A program made the position numbers and the translations under genes. DNA of 64,000 nucleotides from Saururus chinensis (lineage: Eukaryota; Streptophyta; Magnoliopsida; Piperales; Saururaceae): the NCBI GenBank assembly GCA_035235625.1, contig CP141150.1, positions 30,272,756-30,336,755 of the forward strand, written 5' to 3'. The notes beneath the pieces were generated by a model that searched no databases, was not told the origin of the DNA, and worked only from the letters and a program-made list of their open reading frames with translations. This document shows, one piece after another, positions 1-12,030 of the stretch (positions within the stretch are counted from its first letter, which is position 1; each line of letters opens with the position of its first letter).

Positions 1-2352
1 TTTTTAAAAATAATTAAGTTTATCCCAAAGTTCGGCAAGTACAACTCTTTTAAAGTATTATCGACATTGGCCTTACCGTGATTTGTAATTACTACGAAAT
101 GACGTTGACATTATTCAAAGTTGTATATCTATAAACAAAGTTTTATTACCTTAATATTACAAATAGAGGATAAAAGAAAAGCGGGAAATATGTTAAATTT
201 ATGACTAAGATATAATGTCCCTCCGCATTAAACTCACATAGTATTAATTAAGACATAAATTTTAGAGCATTTACCTAACAGATTAATTTTAAATGGGAAT
301 AATAATATAAGGTTTGAAAGGCTAACCACATAATATGTATCTACTCCTTTACATCATATCTTAATTTTGATGTTTAGCTTGAAATATATCAGTGTGGTGC
401 ATCTTTTGCACAATAATAAAAGTCACGGGTGGTATAAATATTCTCTTAACAAAATTAAAATTGTATATTGATTATAACTTTTCCATAAATATTTAGTTGA
501 TATTATTTATATTAACTATATAAATAATGACTAAGGGTGGGGAGGGGGTGCACTTATAGTAGACCAGTTTTATATAGAGCACACATTTGTGTAATATCAT
601 GGTTGGGTAATATGTTGGAACAATTAAGACATCTAACTATTAGATATATTATATTGAGCCTAACATAAATAATTCTTAAATATGCTTAAGCCTATCTTGA
701 GATGTTGGGCCTTATTGGGTTTTCCCAAGCCTACTCAAGAATGAATGAGAATTGGTCACCTTATGATGAAGGATAAGTGAATAGTATACATTGATAGTGT
801 GAAGAGTTTTGAGTTAGTACGCATGGATTATTGTCTTATATTTAAGCCCCAAAGGGTATATGATGTCTTGTGGCTTTGGTTAGCCACGTGCATGCAAACT
901 GAACAGTATTAAAATTATATAAACATATGAGTTGAGTGCATCTCTTGTTTATATCATTGTCATACCCCTATGTGTGTACAATCAACTTAAATTTCCTTAA
1001 ATATACGTATTATCATCATATATACGCTATACATATTTCAGTATGGGTCTTTTGCATCATTGATAGTGTTAATTGCAAGGAGACTAAAGCACTATTATTT
1101 ATCTCACCATGCAAACAGTTTGCAATGTTTTTACTGTGCGCTCACGATCATTGTGTTGTGGGAGGTAGACTATCTATCATATCCCAACCACCAAGTGGGT
1201 GACGAAAGTTTGTCTTAAGGACACAATGTTAAGCACTGATGTTAATTAATTTTGTTATTGAAGATTTACAATAAATTTCCAAATCGTAGAAGCAAATAAG
1301 TAAGGATTTCCAATACTAAACTCATGCAATAGGAAAATCTCTCAGATTTTAGTTTGGAGAAATACAAATGTGATCTAAGATTTCATCTTCTCATACTTTT
1401 ACTTGGATGATTAAGAAATGACTTTGAATCCTGGTAGCTAGTCACTGGTTTGATGAAGATAAGATAAAGCTATGTTAAATGCATGCACTCCAAGGGTAAG
1501 ATCTTTGGGAGGTCGTAGCTGGAGCAGATGTACAAATTTCTGCATATACACCTAAAATTGCAGTGGCCATGAGAAAATGGAAAACTAAACTGTGAAATGG
1601 CATTGACCTATGAGGGTTTTCAATTCAAAACCCATATGATCAGTCATATTGAAGTTCTTTAATCACCAAATGGAGTATTGATTGAGCAGGCTAGAAGGAT
1701 TGCATCGTCAGAAATTATGCTTGGGTTAAAATAATAGTAGGGAAAGTAGAATCTCTCTTTGAAATGCAAGGTTGACTCATGTTGGTTGCAATATACTTAG
1801 GCAAATCATAAATTGGTAGATGGAGTTCCAAAGATCCAAAATTTCTTGCTTGACATTGCTTATGAAGGATGTTGATTTGGTAAAGCAATTTAAGAGCTTA
1901 TTTACAAGAAGTGCCAAAAATATCTTAGAACTAATTTCCTAAAACGATTTAGGTCTACCTAGCCAGCACATAAAAGTTAAGATGGAATGAGGTATTGTAA
2001 AAAAAAAAAAAAACAAAGGGTGGAATGAGGTACATTTTTTTATAGATTATTACTCTTCATATTCTAGGCTATATATTTCATCAAAGATAAATATGAAGTT
2101 TTTGTAAATTTTATTTTTCAAAATCATGGTTGAGGATGAGTTTCACCATAAGGTAAGGTGTTTAAAAACGTAATACAGTGGTGAATACAAGTCAATAGAG
2201 TTTCTTGCATCCTTACATATAAAAGTTGAAGCAATTTATTTTTTTAGAATGCTGCACAAAATATTATAGGTGATCACAAGTTGAGGTACGTATATGAAGT
2301 TTGTGAAGCTTGCCACATGGAAAGATTAGGGAGTTATCGCATAAGGGAATAA
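1..2352. other. AT-rich intergenic stretch, no gene seen
   Basis: All open frames are short and lack recognisable motifs. A run beginning TGTTGGAACAATTAAGAC near 613 and a TATA-like stretch near 918 give the 0.6-1.25 kb part the look of an old LTR, but I could not find a matching end, primer site or second copy, so it is not called. At 1983-2032 a 12-bp direct repeat (TGGAATGAGGTA) brackets a 15-bp A-run. Confidence 0.5.
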
Positions 2353-2539
2353 TTTTTGGTCCTCCTAAACATATCCTCCACGATATCCTCTAATTTATAT
2401 AGGTGTCATTTAAAATCGACGGTGCACATGCTAACAGACATGCGCCTATTGTTAAATAGCGTAAACATGTGTGTCATAGATATGGCGACTGATAACTTTT
2501 GTAAGATATCATGGAGGATATAAGTGGGAGGACCAAAAA
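2353..2539. mobile_element. MITE-like inverted-repeat element
   Basis: The left end reads TTTTTGGTCCTCC and the right end GGAGGACCAAAAA, a perfect 13-bp terminal inverted repeat; inside it, ATATCCTCCACGATATC on the left pairs imperfectly with GATATCATGGAGGATAT on the right. The 187-bp size, lack of coding potential and hairpin form fit a miniature inverted-repeat transposon. No convincing target-site duplication is visible, so the superfamily is open. Confidence 0.6.
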
Positions 2540-3021
2540 AGATTTATTGAAAAGTGTTGTATATGATATATCATCATGTTGGGCTTCCACTTGGCGCTTG
2601 GTTCAATAAATACAAATTTGATTCAGATGAGCCCATGAGAATAAAAAGTTGATGAATGGCTAAGGAATAAAAATGGGCCTTACCCATTCAGCTTTAAAAA
2701 CTCAGTGACTGAGAAAAACCGGCTGAATTAAATGTTCTAAAACTCCCCCAAAAAGTGTGGATTAAGCTGAATCCACTAAATTCAGAGGGTGAAACCTTTT
2801 AGCAAGTACCTTTAAAGTATTTGGGGCCATTAATTACTTATGTTTATTTTTTTATTTGGAGAAATATCAAAGTTAGAGTTGAAGGCTCTCAAAGCATGAA
2901 AACTTCTCATTTTTCTCTCACTCGAAATCTGCTAGTTCTTAATAAGAGAGATCACATTTATAAAAGTTCCAAAAATCTATTAATCAAAAGAAAAAAGTTT
3001 GTATGAGTCTTAATCACACGT

Positions 3022-3181
3022 GTATGTGTGAGCTGGTACATCATAGGCCATCGGATCGATATCTATTGGCGTAGGATGCAAAGACTAATTTGCTTATAAA
3101 TTATGTGTATCGTTAGATCCAAATCCGACAACACGTAATGCCCGGATTCACATAAATTTGCATGACCGAGCTCATATAAAC
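3022..3181. mobile_element. Weak MITE-like element
   Basis: The ends GTATGTGTGAGCTGGTACAT (left) and, reverse-complemented, GTTTATATGAGCTCGGTCAT (right) match at roughly 70 percent. The same TATATGAGC-type end recurs in two short palindromes at 25.24 and 30.64 kb, which suggests a dispersed family. Non-coding, about 160 bp. The pairing is imperfect and no target duplication was found. Confidence 0.35.
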
Positions 3182-3984
3182 AGTTTTCTAATCAAAATTG
3201 TCTTTGTTAACTTGAAACATTCTAATTCAGTAGGCATCCATATTTTTTTCATATTTTTTTTAAACAGTGCCAAATCCAAACAACAACTTCCTCAAGTACC
3301 AGGGTAACGAAAGGCAAAATAGGGGATACAAAACACAGAGACATAAAATGTTCAAATTAAGCAGATAGGACAAATTCTGGGACTAAGATATCTTTCTAAT
3401 CTCTCATGTATAAGACAAAGTTGGGAACAAAAGAGAGGCAAGAACAAATCCTCGTATAAAACATGTTGATCTACTATCTGGTGGAATTGCTTAGAAAGGA
3501 TATGGAACGTACTGCACATATAAATGAGTACTAGGTGTGATTGGATTGTGTATCTCCTTCCACTTCCTTTCAGATCTCCTTTGTTTTGCTCTCTTCAGTT
3601 AGTCCTATTTGTAGTCAAATGCTCCTGGGCGTAAGCAATTTTAGAATCACATTACCAAGTGGTTCAATTGATCTAGAAGTCGCTCGAGTAATATATTCAA
3701 CTAAAGCCTGCCCAAGGTAACAACTGACTACTGATTGCACTGGTTGTTGTTCATCTGTGTCAACATGTGTTTTTCTTTTTATCAGATTATTTGTTGCATA
3801 TGTTAGTTATTGCACAGCTCAGTGCCACATAATTGGCACATAAAGGAAGAAAATTATAAATGTGTCATTGAAATGACTGGTAGAGGTCATGGAATGGATA
3901 GCTAAGATGATTACACTTAAATCAGAAAGAATAACGAAAAGTATGTGTGATGTAAATGTATTATGCCTACTAATTTTTAATAGG

Positions 3985-4125
3985 ATGAGTAGTTCGTCAC
4001 CCCCTATTTTAGCCACCCTACCCCCTAATATACATATGGTGGATATCCACCGTCTAGATGTATATATCTATAACCCATGTTAAGTTGGGTGGGCTGGCTA
4101 AAATAACGGGTGGTGGACTACTCAT
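3985..4125. mobile_element. MITE with about 30-bp TIRs
   Basis: The left end begins ATGAGTAGTTCGTCACCCCC and the reverse-complemented right end ATGAGTAGTCCACCACCCG; both run on into TATTTTAGCC. The interior has a GGATATCC palindrome. A 141-bp non-coding hairpin of this kind is a typical MITE. Short frames on both strands across it are by-products. No clear target duplication. Confidence 0.65.
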
Positions 4126-5199
4126 TATTTTCAAATTAAATAGATGAAGACAAATAAAAGTATTCAGATGTTATAGAGTTTTTAATTAACATCTTACCCA
4201 GATTAGGATGGACTTTGTAGTACACATGGATTGTCCTTGTCCAGGACTAAGACATAAGTAATATATAATTATTACGATAAAACTAATCACTGAATGACGA
4301 TTACTACAAGCTTCGATTGCATAGGTCTTACCAAAATATAAGAGAGATGAGGCAATGTGGACAAGTTCTTGTTAGTCGTCTCGGTTTCCCCAACACTTCA
4401 CCAACTGTAAAGGACACTGATGGCATCATAGATTAGTCTAAATCACTCTTCTTGACATTTAGTTCATCATTTTATTATTTTGGCCGAGAGTTCTTGTTGC
4501 AGAAAGCACATCAGTGGCCCAAACGACTGATGAGAGAAAAACTTATTAAGCACGGTGTTGATGTGTTACTGTTCCATCTGATTTTTCACTTGTTATCAAC
4601 CTGTCTATCCTGAACTCATTCAGTTTAGTTACTAATCCCTTTTCATTAGAATATAATGGTTCAATATGGATGTTGGCCTAATCAATTCAGTTTTGATCAG
4701 CCCAGGAACAGAATCACAAGGGGGCTTAGGCGCTTAGCTATATTGAAAAAGTTAACCTGAGCCTGGGCATGTGCAATTAATAGAGGAGATACTTAAGGGT
4801 GATTCAAATCCGCCTGCCCCCAAGTAATATGCATTATTATATCAAAATCTGACGGATTAGAATGCCTGGCATACTAACGGGTCTCTAGCTAACGAGTCTT
4901 ATTGATCCCAAAAGTGGCCAACGGCCAGTAGTAATAACATTCAATCATTGACGTCAGTGCAACAATACACTATTTTTGTGTATAAAAGAAAAGATGGGTC
5001 ATTATTTGTTAGATAGGGCTGAAAACCAAGCGTCTTTGCATCCAACTAAAGGACACTTTTCCAGTCAACGATTAAGTTCCTTTTTTTTTAATTCTAAACA
5101 AAGGCTAATAGGCCATTAGTTGTGGGGTAGTCACAGTGGATCAACCACTCACTTTACGGCTGCCTGTTATCTATTAGATAACAATAAATGCATTGAATT
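4126..5199. other. Intergenic, nothing recognised
   Basis: AT-rich sequence without a supported frame, RNA gene or repeat. Confidence 0.5.
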
Positions 5200-5319
5200 T
5201 GTCCAACAAAACCTTCTAACAGGGTTTTAGTTCAACAAAATATGTAGGTCTCACACAAAGTTCACTTCGGCCTACATGTTATGTCCAATCAAAACCCCAT
5301 TAGCCCATTTTGTTAGACA
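5200..5319. mobile_element. MITE-like element sharing a core with the one at 13.4 kb
   Basis: The left end TGTCCAACAAAACC pairs with the reverse complement of the right end, TGTCTAACAAAATG, and further in GGGTTTTAGTT pairs with GGGGTTTTGATT. The centre, TCACACAAAGTTCACTTCGG, is almost identical to the centre of the inverted-repeat element at 13,434-13,592, so both likely belong to one family with diverged arms. The exact ends are uncertain. Confidence 0.5.
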
Positions 5320-7177
5320 GTTTCGTTGAGTAATTATCCTCTTCCTTGCCTGTTAAAGCTGCCTTATTTCAGTCAATGTGGTTCCCATAGGCCGCAAATT
5401 AGATAATTGTATGATGATGATTTAATATTCTTTTGAATCGACCACAGTACATGGTTTGAAAAAAGTTTACTAGTATTTTAATTTCACCACCTTAGATGGT
5501 ATCAAGCTAATCAAGGGGTCAACTCTCGTTTTGCCCCATATATATGACCTGATTCAACCTCTTGAAGTACATTTCATATAAAGATTATGAATAAGGTTAT
5601 ATGGATTATAAGAAGTTCTGTGGATTTACTGCAAACAAATGGCAATCATAAATGCAAAACGAAAATTTAATTAATGATTAAAAATTGCAAAAAAACTGAA
5701 ATATGAATAACAGTTTATATCATCAAGCAACTTAATTTCTTTAATGAGGCGAATCCGGTTGGTATAAAAAAATCTGAATGATAGAAACACCTAATATTGA
5801 AGATATAGAAAAAAAATGAAAAACTGTGCACTAATTGATACTGCTAATTAGAAAATCCAGGTCTTTGAAACTTTGATAATTCAATTAGATGTAAACTAGG
5901 TATCAGGGTAGTGTAATATATGCAAGGATGACTACTTTGCCACCTAATTCTTTAATATTATAAATTCGCATGCAACTCGTCATCTCCAAGGACTCAACAT
6001 AGAGCAAAGCACGAAAAATGCAAAGAAAAAAAAATGGCAAGTACGTCAATTTATAGAGAGCAGGAACATGAAAAACAGCATTTTACCGAAGCTTTTCTTC
6101 CTCTAGTGTTTCCTTCGGTTATCTCCCAAGTCCCAAGACTCCCAACTATTATTCCATTCTTCCCAAGAAGCCAATCAAGTCTCTCTCTTTTTCGCCTGTT
6201 TATGTCTTACTCTGCATGTATGCGGTGCAGATGTTCTTTCATCCCATATCAAATGGTTTGTACTGATTTTGGTACTTGTACGTGATTCGTGTAGTAAACT
6301 TTTTTATACTTCATAAAATTACTCAGCAATGAAATATACATGCATTTGCAACTTTCAGTGATTGCTTTAACTAGCTTGTTTTTTGGGTGGGGTGGGGAAT
6401 GGTTGGAATTGATAGAATGTTTTTGAAAGAGCTTCATGCTTTCATCCATGATGGCAAAAGCTTCATCTTCATTTCTAAGTTGAAAAAACTTTGATGCATT
6501 GGGGTTGTAGGGAATTATCGAGCTAGAGAACTCCTTTGAGCCTTCCAAAGTTCTGTTCTGTGCTTGGGTTGAACGTGAACAATGAGGAGCAAGACGTACA
6601 GGAGAAAGATTTCATGAATTCACTATTGAAAAATGAAAATTATGGATAATTGAGAATATTACCACCATTTATTTGAACAGTCTTCTTGTCAGGTACTAAT
6701 CCTTAAATTTCTCCATTTCTTGTCTTTCTTCTACCATCAACTTAGCTTAAAACAAAGAGTTCTGGTGCTAATCATTCTTTATATGCATCAAACACAAGTG
6801 AAAGAGTAGTTGCTTAGGTGTTGAAATGATTTGTTCGAATTTACCTCCAATGGGGCCAAGAACAAATATTAAAACTTGAAACTGCGAAAACATCAACTGT
6901 CAAGAGGATAGGTTGAGTCACTTGTGTTTGATACATAATCTGGACATGATCTAAATTTGAACAGAGTTTCTTCCTACATAAGAAATGATTTACGAGATCT
7001 AAACTTACCACTTCAACCAAAATCTTTGAAAATTTCATATCGAGGATTTTTTAATGTTTACCTCATAATGATGTGTCCACTTTGATACTGTTGCTCACAT
7101 TGCAAATGAAGCTCCACTGGATATTCAAGCGTTGAGCTTATTCCTTACCTGAAGAGGGTTGATGACTCTCACCATAG
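5320..7177. other. Intergenic, no supported gene
   Basis: The longest frame is 99 codons on the minus strand (6249-6548); it has no motif I recognise, is lysine- and serine-rich, and lacks signs of exons or a promoter, so it is not called as a gene. The rest is AT-rich and featureless. Confidence 0.45.
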
Positions 7178-7388
7178 GGGAAACATTTTGCATACTCCCT
7201 GCTAAACCGTAAGCTGCACATAAGGAACACATGCGAAGTGTTCATTTTAAGATCGATAACACACATGTTAGCACAAGTAATATTTGTGTAACATGCACTA
7301 GCATATGCATCATTGATCTTGAAATGAATGTTTCACATGCGCCCTATGCTCGGCTGATTGGTAGAGCAAAACATAAAAAATACTTCCC
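7178..7388. mobile_element. MITE, family copy 1 (GGGAAACATTTT ends)
   Basis: The left end GGGAAACATTTTGCATACTC faces a right end that reads GGGAAGTATTTTTTATGTT when reverse-complemented. Subterminal blocks also pair (AACACATGCGAAGTGTTCATT against GAATGTTTCACATGCG). A related copy lies at 28.2 kb and a truncated one at 31.7 kb. Non-coding, 211 bp. Confidence 0.6.
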
Positions 7389-8116
7389 GGCATAGGATAG
7401 TCCTTATTCCTTTTCTTTTTCTTTTTCTTTTCAAATTTTTTTAACATACCAACAACTTCAGGTTTGCACATCATTTCAAAAGGTTTTGCGCCATGTTACA
7501 TGGTCAATATCAAGGAAGAAATACACAGCTATGGAGCTAAACAGTGAAATATGCAGAATGTACCACGCATTACTGTCAAATATTGATAATTTGATCATCA
7601 AAAGAAAAGAAAACTCTGACATCTGCTCTTCTGTTCAAGATATTTATCTTTTTAGGAAAACCTTGTTTCCTACTCCTACACATCAGTAATCCCATCATGG
7701 ATCATTCTTCTGGAAACTTTTTCCTTCAATTTATTTGGGTGGTCTTTTGATATTGTCTTCTTAGAACTTTGAAGATGGTGTAATATAACTGATGATCCTT
7801 AAGGCAGGTCTAGCGCCTCCAAACTCAACTCCATCTACAGACGGGTAGTCCAAAACCATATCACTCTTACGCCATGGCAAAGAAAAAGCAAAATTATGCA
7901 GTTCCCACAAGAGAAGACCAACTCGGGTGCATGTCAGGTTTGATTGGTATCCTTGACCTGCGTCATGCTCATCCAACTCGGAAAATGATCTCCGATCATT
8001 GGCAAGGGAAGCACAAACAACCCAATGGTGAGTAAATAATCAGATATCAGTTCTACTTAAGAAAGCTTGAAATAAAATGAAGTGATAAGGAAATGGAATA
8101 GGAATACATGCCATAC
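7389..8116. other. Intergenic, nothing recognised
   Basis: Contains a CTTTTC-type pyrimidine run near 7410. A 71-codon minus-strand frame (7761-7976) has no recognisable motif and is not called. Confidence 0.4.
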
Positions 8117-8640
8117 AGTACATTTTTCTTGCTAAACGATACCATATAAAATATGCTTCTCACTAGCATGCATAATTCAGTAACAAGCTTACAACTACAG
8201 CAAGAACCGAATGAATATTTTCTTTAAAAATATACGTATATAGGGTATACAGAGGAACACGCCCTCAAACACAAAGATATATAAGAAGTTTTTTTACTTG
8301 CAATTACTATAATCTGATAAGCACAGCATCTTAACGAAGCTTAATACATAGAAGCAAAATGAGAGTAGGTATAATCGCCACACAGGTAGATAATTTGTTT
8401 TGTTTTTGGGAAAAACCATACAGTATATAAAAGTGCTTCTAAGTAGCTTGCAAACTACATCAAGAACTGAAAATTCATTTTTAAAAAAAAAAATATATAT
8501 ATATAAGGGTATAAACAGGAACAGTTCACCCCAAACACCAAAAGATATACAAGAAATTCTCTTACTTTCAGATACTATAATTCAACAGGCAGAGCAGCCA
8601 TAAATTCATCGTAGTGCAAACTAGCATCAATTTGTAAAGC
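8117..8640 (+). repeat. Diverged direct repeat, about 275-bp period
   Basis: The stretch from about 8117 is repeated from about 8393: shared landmarks in the same order are CATATAAAATATGCTTCT / TATATAAAAGTGCTTCT, a GCTTGCAAACTAC-type block, an AT-rich dinucleotide run followed by AGGGTATA, ACAGGAACA, then AACAC..AAAGATATA. Identity is moderate, so it is old. It lies just upstream of the TRM-like gene. Confidence 0.5.
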
Positions 8641-8825
8641 ATTTTTTCTCTGGATTTTGCAGGTGCAGTAAATATAAGTGGTGGACTTAACATGCTCAAA
8701 GGTTCAGAGCAAAATCAGAAAAAAAATTATACAACAAGTACAAGTTCAGTAAGTTGAGAATAAAACTTGATATTATTAGTGTATCATTTACATGCATGCA
8801 TGTGATTTAGAACTTTACTAATTGT

Positions 8826-11125
8826 ATGTTCCAGGGAGGTGGAGACAGAAACATAGCAGGCATGGAAGCAGGTAAGACAAGTATCAATAATTTCCAGTAT
8901 GGTGGGAAAGCTGAAGCACAGAAATCAAAGAAGCTGTTTAAGTATGCAATGAAATTGGCGAACCATGATTCAAAATTTCAAAGTGCTTGCAAGAAGAATC
9001 GGAAGAGGGCTAACAAGATTATAAACTACCAAGTGCAATCAAATTCAGAAAACATGTACCCGTTCATGGATGAAGCCTGCAGCCAGAGCAATAGATATCA
9101 AGAGTTACAATTAGAGCAACAGGGCCTTAACACAAAACTACTTCAAAAGCATGTTATTCATGATCAGAGATTGACTGATGCAGTGGAAAATTTTCTAAAC
9201 CAGAAATTCATTGAAGCAAAACAAGTTAATACAGGTGGAGCCATTCATCAATCCAGAGTTATCAAAGATGCTCTAGAAGTATTGAATCTGAACAAGAAGT
9301 TGTTTACAAAGATGTTAGAAGATCCAAACTCTTTTCTCGCTAAGCACATACAAGATTTACGCAAAGCTCAGATGGGGAAAGTGTATACAACTGAATCTCA
9401 TAAACACTTAGGAGAACCTAAACTATCAGAAGGAGAAACCTGCACCTCGAGCAAATATGTGGAACCAGCCAACCCTAAGACCATAAGCGAGAATTTTAGA
9501 TATTTTAGAAGAAAATATACAAGGAAAGGAATGGGTTCATTTAAGGGAGGTGAGATATATAATAGTTCAAACAAAACAGTATTTTTGAAGCCAAACTCAA
9601 TTACTTCAGGAACTCGATTTTCTCTAGCAAATTTAAAGATGAAACTGAAAGGTGCGATAAGAGAACGGAAAAGGAATCGGCCTGATGTTGCATACAACAG
9701 CCACAATTTAGCTGACAATGGTAAAGATTCTTGCCAAAATGGAACAGCTCCCAAAGTTTGCATGCAACTGTCAACGGGATATAAGGAAGGGAGATCAGAA
9801 GACTGTGAACCAAAACAAAGAGATGAATTCAATCCCAATAACTTGAGTCTTCTTGGACACGAGAATGAGAACAACAAAATCCCAGATTCGAGAAAGAATG
9901 AGACTGATTTTGAAATTGAAGGAAATACTGCAGAGGCTACTCCAAATGTTGGCAATTGCATTTTGGCGAACATAAGAGGTAATGGTTTTTTTTTATGAGA
10001 ATAATGCAAGTGCTTTTTTGGTAGTTTCTATGTTTCAATGATTAAGGAATATTTATTTATGAAGACACACACTTAGCAGTTCAAAAAAACCACCACAGGT
10101 AAAGTCAAAAACAAAGGAACCTTAAATACTCTGTGCTCTGACAAACAACAAGGTCCATCCGAGTTAACTCTGGTATGTGGAAGAGAAGAAATCTTCGAAA
10201 CATCAAGAGAGGTAACTGACCATTTCATGGACCTGATATCCAAAAAAAAAATACTTATCAGTCATCACCACCATGATCAGTTGGTCATGCAATTCCTAGA
10301 AGTATTCTAATAAATTCAGTGCATATCACCATTAACAGAACTTGAGCAAAGAGACAACATCCTTGTCATCTGCACTTGCATCCTTTTCGCCCGAATGCAT
10401 ACTAGATACTAAAGCGGAAGTTACAGAAGCTCTCATTGAGAAGCCAGAGTGGCCAAATGCAGATATTATTCCTGCAGAACATGCCATACCCCCAACTTGT
10501 AAGCAATCATGCATTTATCAACACAAAGTTTTCCAACGGGCTGTTTTCTGACTTTTGTATATAGCTTATGAAAATGGTTCATGCTACTGTTGATGCAGGT
10601 GTATCATCAACTCAAACACCAAAATTCTGTCAGGAGCAAGAAAGTTATGCTTCCTCTGAAATTGCATTTTGTCAGAATCCAAGTGAAGAGGCTTTATATG
10701 AATGCATAACAAGTGTACCAGTTGCCACATGTTTTAGCTGCGAAGCATTAGAAAGAAGAAGTCATTCTCCCTCCTTAAAAATAGATCCATCATTACTAGC
10801 TCAGCTGGAGTCAACAGTCAGCAAGCTTCTCCTTTATACTAATGAGAATCTTCAAGACATCCATAAGCAACTGCTTGATTGTTTGTCGAAGTGTCTGTTC
10901 ATAAACCTCCACATGCAGGCAAACCTAGTGGATCAGGAAATACTTGATATCATTGACTGGTATCTCAACCCTCCTGATCCACATACACTGGAAAAGATTT
11001 TTTGTAAAGATCTGGCGAAAGATAGATCATGGATGGACCTTCAATTTGATACAGAAAAGATCAGTTGGAAACTGGGAGATGCCATTTTAGAAGAATTAGT
11101 AAAAGAGATTATACTCGATTTGTAG
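8826..11125 (+). CDS. TRM-like DUF3741/DUF4378 protein, four exons
   Basis: The exons 8826-9978, 10099-10211, 10339-10498 and 10599-11125 all have GT/AG borders and stay in one frame, giving 650 residues. Residues about 115-180 (DAVENFLNQKFIEAK, then DALEVLNLNKKLFTKMLEDP and HIQDLRKAQ) match the DUF3741-type region of plant TON1-recruiting-motif (TRM) proteins. The last 40 residues (RSWMDL, then ILEELVKEIILDL) match the end of DUF4378, where TRM proteins carry a TON1-binding motif. TRM proteins act at microtubules and the cell cortex with TON1 and a PP2A subunit; that role is inferred from the family. The middle is basic and low in structure. The ATG at 8826 runs straight into a possible splice acceptor (TTCCAG, 8829-8834), and family members usually have more N-terminal sequence, so the true start may lie in an upstream exon I could not identify. 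Confidence 0.85.
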
Positions 11126-11937
11126 AAATGCTTCCTCCCTTGGATATTATCTTTTACCAAAATATATTTGGCTGCCTTTTTTGCTTGGCCCTATGAGATC
11201 TATTACCCAGGAGTCTGGACCCATGCAATTTTGAGCCTGATTGTCATATAATTTATTCTTAACACATTGTTGAGTCCACATTATCTGCGTTTTTTATATT
11301 TGAGCCTGATATATTTTGAATTTACTTTCCTGCCCTAGTCAATGGAAGTCCGCCGTGATTTGTTTGGGTTCTTTATATTCTTTATTACTTGGGTTCTTTA
11401 TTGACTATGATGAATTGATTTATATTTTACATCAACATTGGCTTGCGATGAAACAATTGTTGATCCAATTTGCATGATCTTTGGTCAATACTATCCAGCA
11501 TCAACAGTCCTGGTCCATAATCAAGTGGGATGTCAGGATGATACCCATTTTTGGCGACCCCAGATAATTTGGTTTTGGTGGTGGTTGCCATGATGTTCAT
11601 ATAGATGATAGAAAAAAAGCAGATGCATATGCAGTGAGCTGAAAGGAAAGGCGTGCCTTTCACACGGCTATTTCTTAAGGTAGCATGATTTTAATGCGTT
11701 GTATCTTCTTTCTTGTTGTCTGCTTCAATTTCTTCAGCATTCCAAAATCTTTGTATCCATGACATAAATTTGCTCCTCTTGTCGAATTTTTACCAAAACA
11801 ATTGATCACACCCTTCTCTTTCCATGCGAATTTCAAATCACCACAACCAATACACAAAGAAACTTTTAATACAAGAAAGTGTTATGACCCATATGGAGGC
11901 TATTAGGAGTAAATTTGCTATGTTCTTAATTTAAATA
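11126..11937. other. 3' flank of the TRM-like gene
   Basis: Holds the presumed 3' UTR; AT-rich with no further frame of interest. Minus-strand frames of 60-78 codons here have no motifs. Confidence 0.5.
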
Positions 11938-12030
11938 CTCCCTCTGTCCCAAAATAAATGTCCTATTTGGTTTTTCAAATTAGTTCATTTTGAAAAACTA
12001 AATAGGACACTTATTTTAGGACAGAGGGAG
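11938..12030. mobile_element. Stowaway-like MITE with TA duplication
   Basis: The element begins CTCCCTCTGTCCCAAAATAA and ends with its complement, TTATTTTAGGACAGAGGGAG, and is flanked on both sides by TA (11,936-11,937 and 12,031-12,032). The CTCCCTC start and TA target duplication define Stowaway/Tc1-mariner MITEs. The two arms (about 45 bp each) pair almost end to end, so it can form one long hairpin. Confidence 0.92.

Noticed and set aside
613-1250. LTR-like stretch starting TGTTGGAACAATTAAG
   Set aside because: No matching terminal repeat, primer site, flanking duplication or coding region could be found.
1983-2032. 12-bp direct repeat around a 15-bp A-run, resembling a retroposition target duplication
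   Set aside because: The first repeat sits only a few bases before the A-run, leaving no room for an inserted element; replication slippage is simpler.
4795-4830. GATTCAAATCC resembling a tRNA T-loop
   Set aside because: No acceptor stem, anticodon arm or D-arm could be folded around it.
6249-6548. 99-codon minus-strand frame
   Set aside because: No motif, no promoter or exon context, composition like the surrounding AT-rich DNA.
9398-10009. 203-codon minus-strand frame
   Set aside because: It is the antisense of the TRM-like gene's first visible exon, whose plus-strand protein is clearly conserved.
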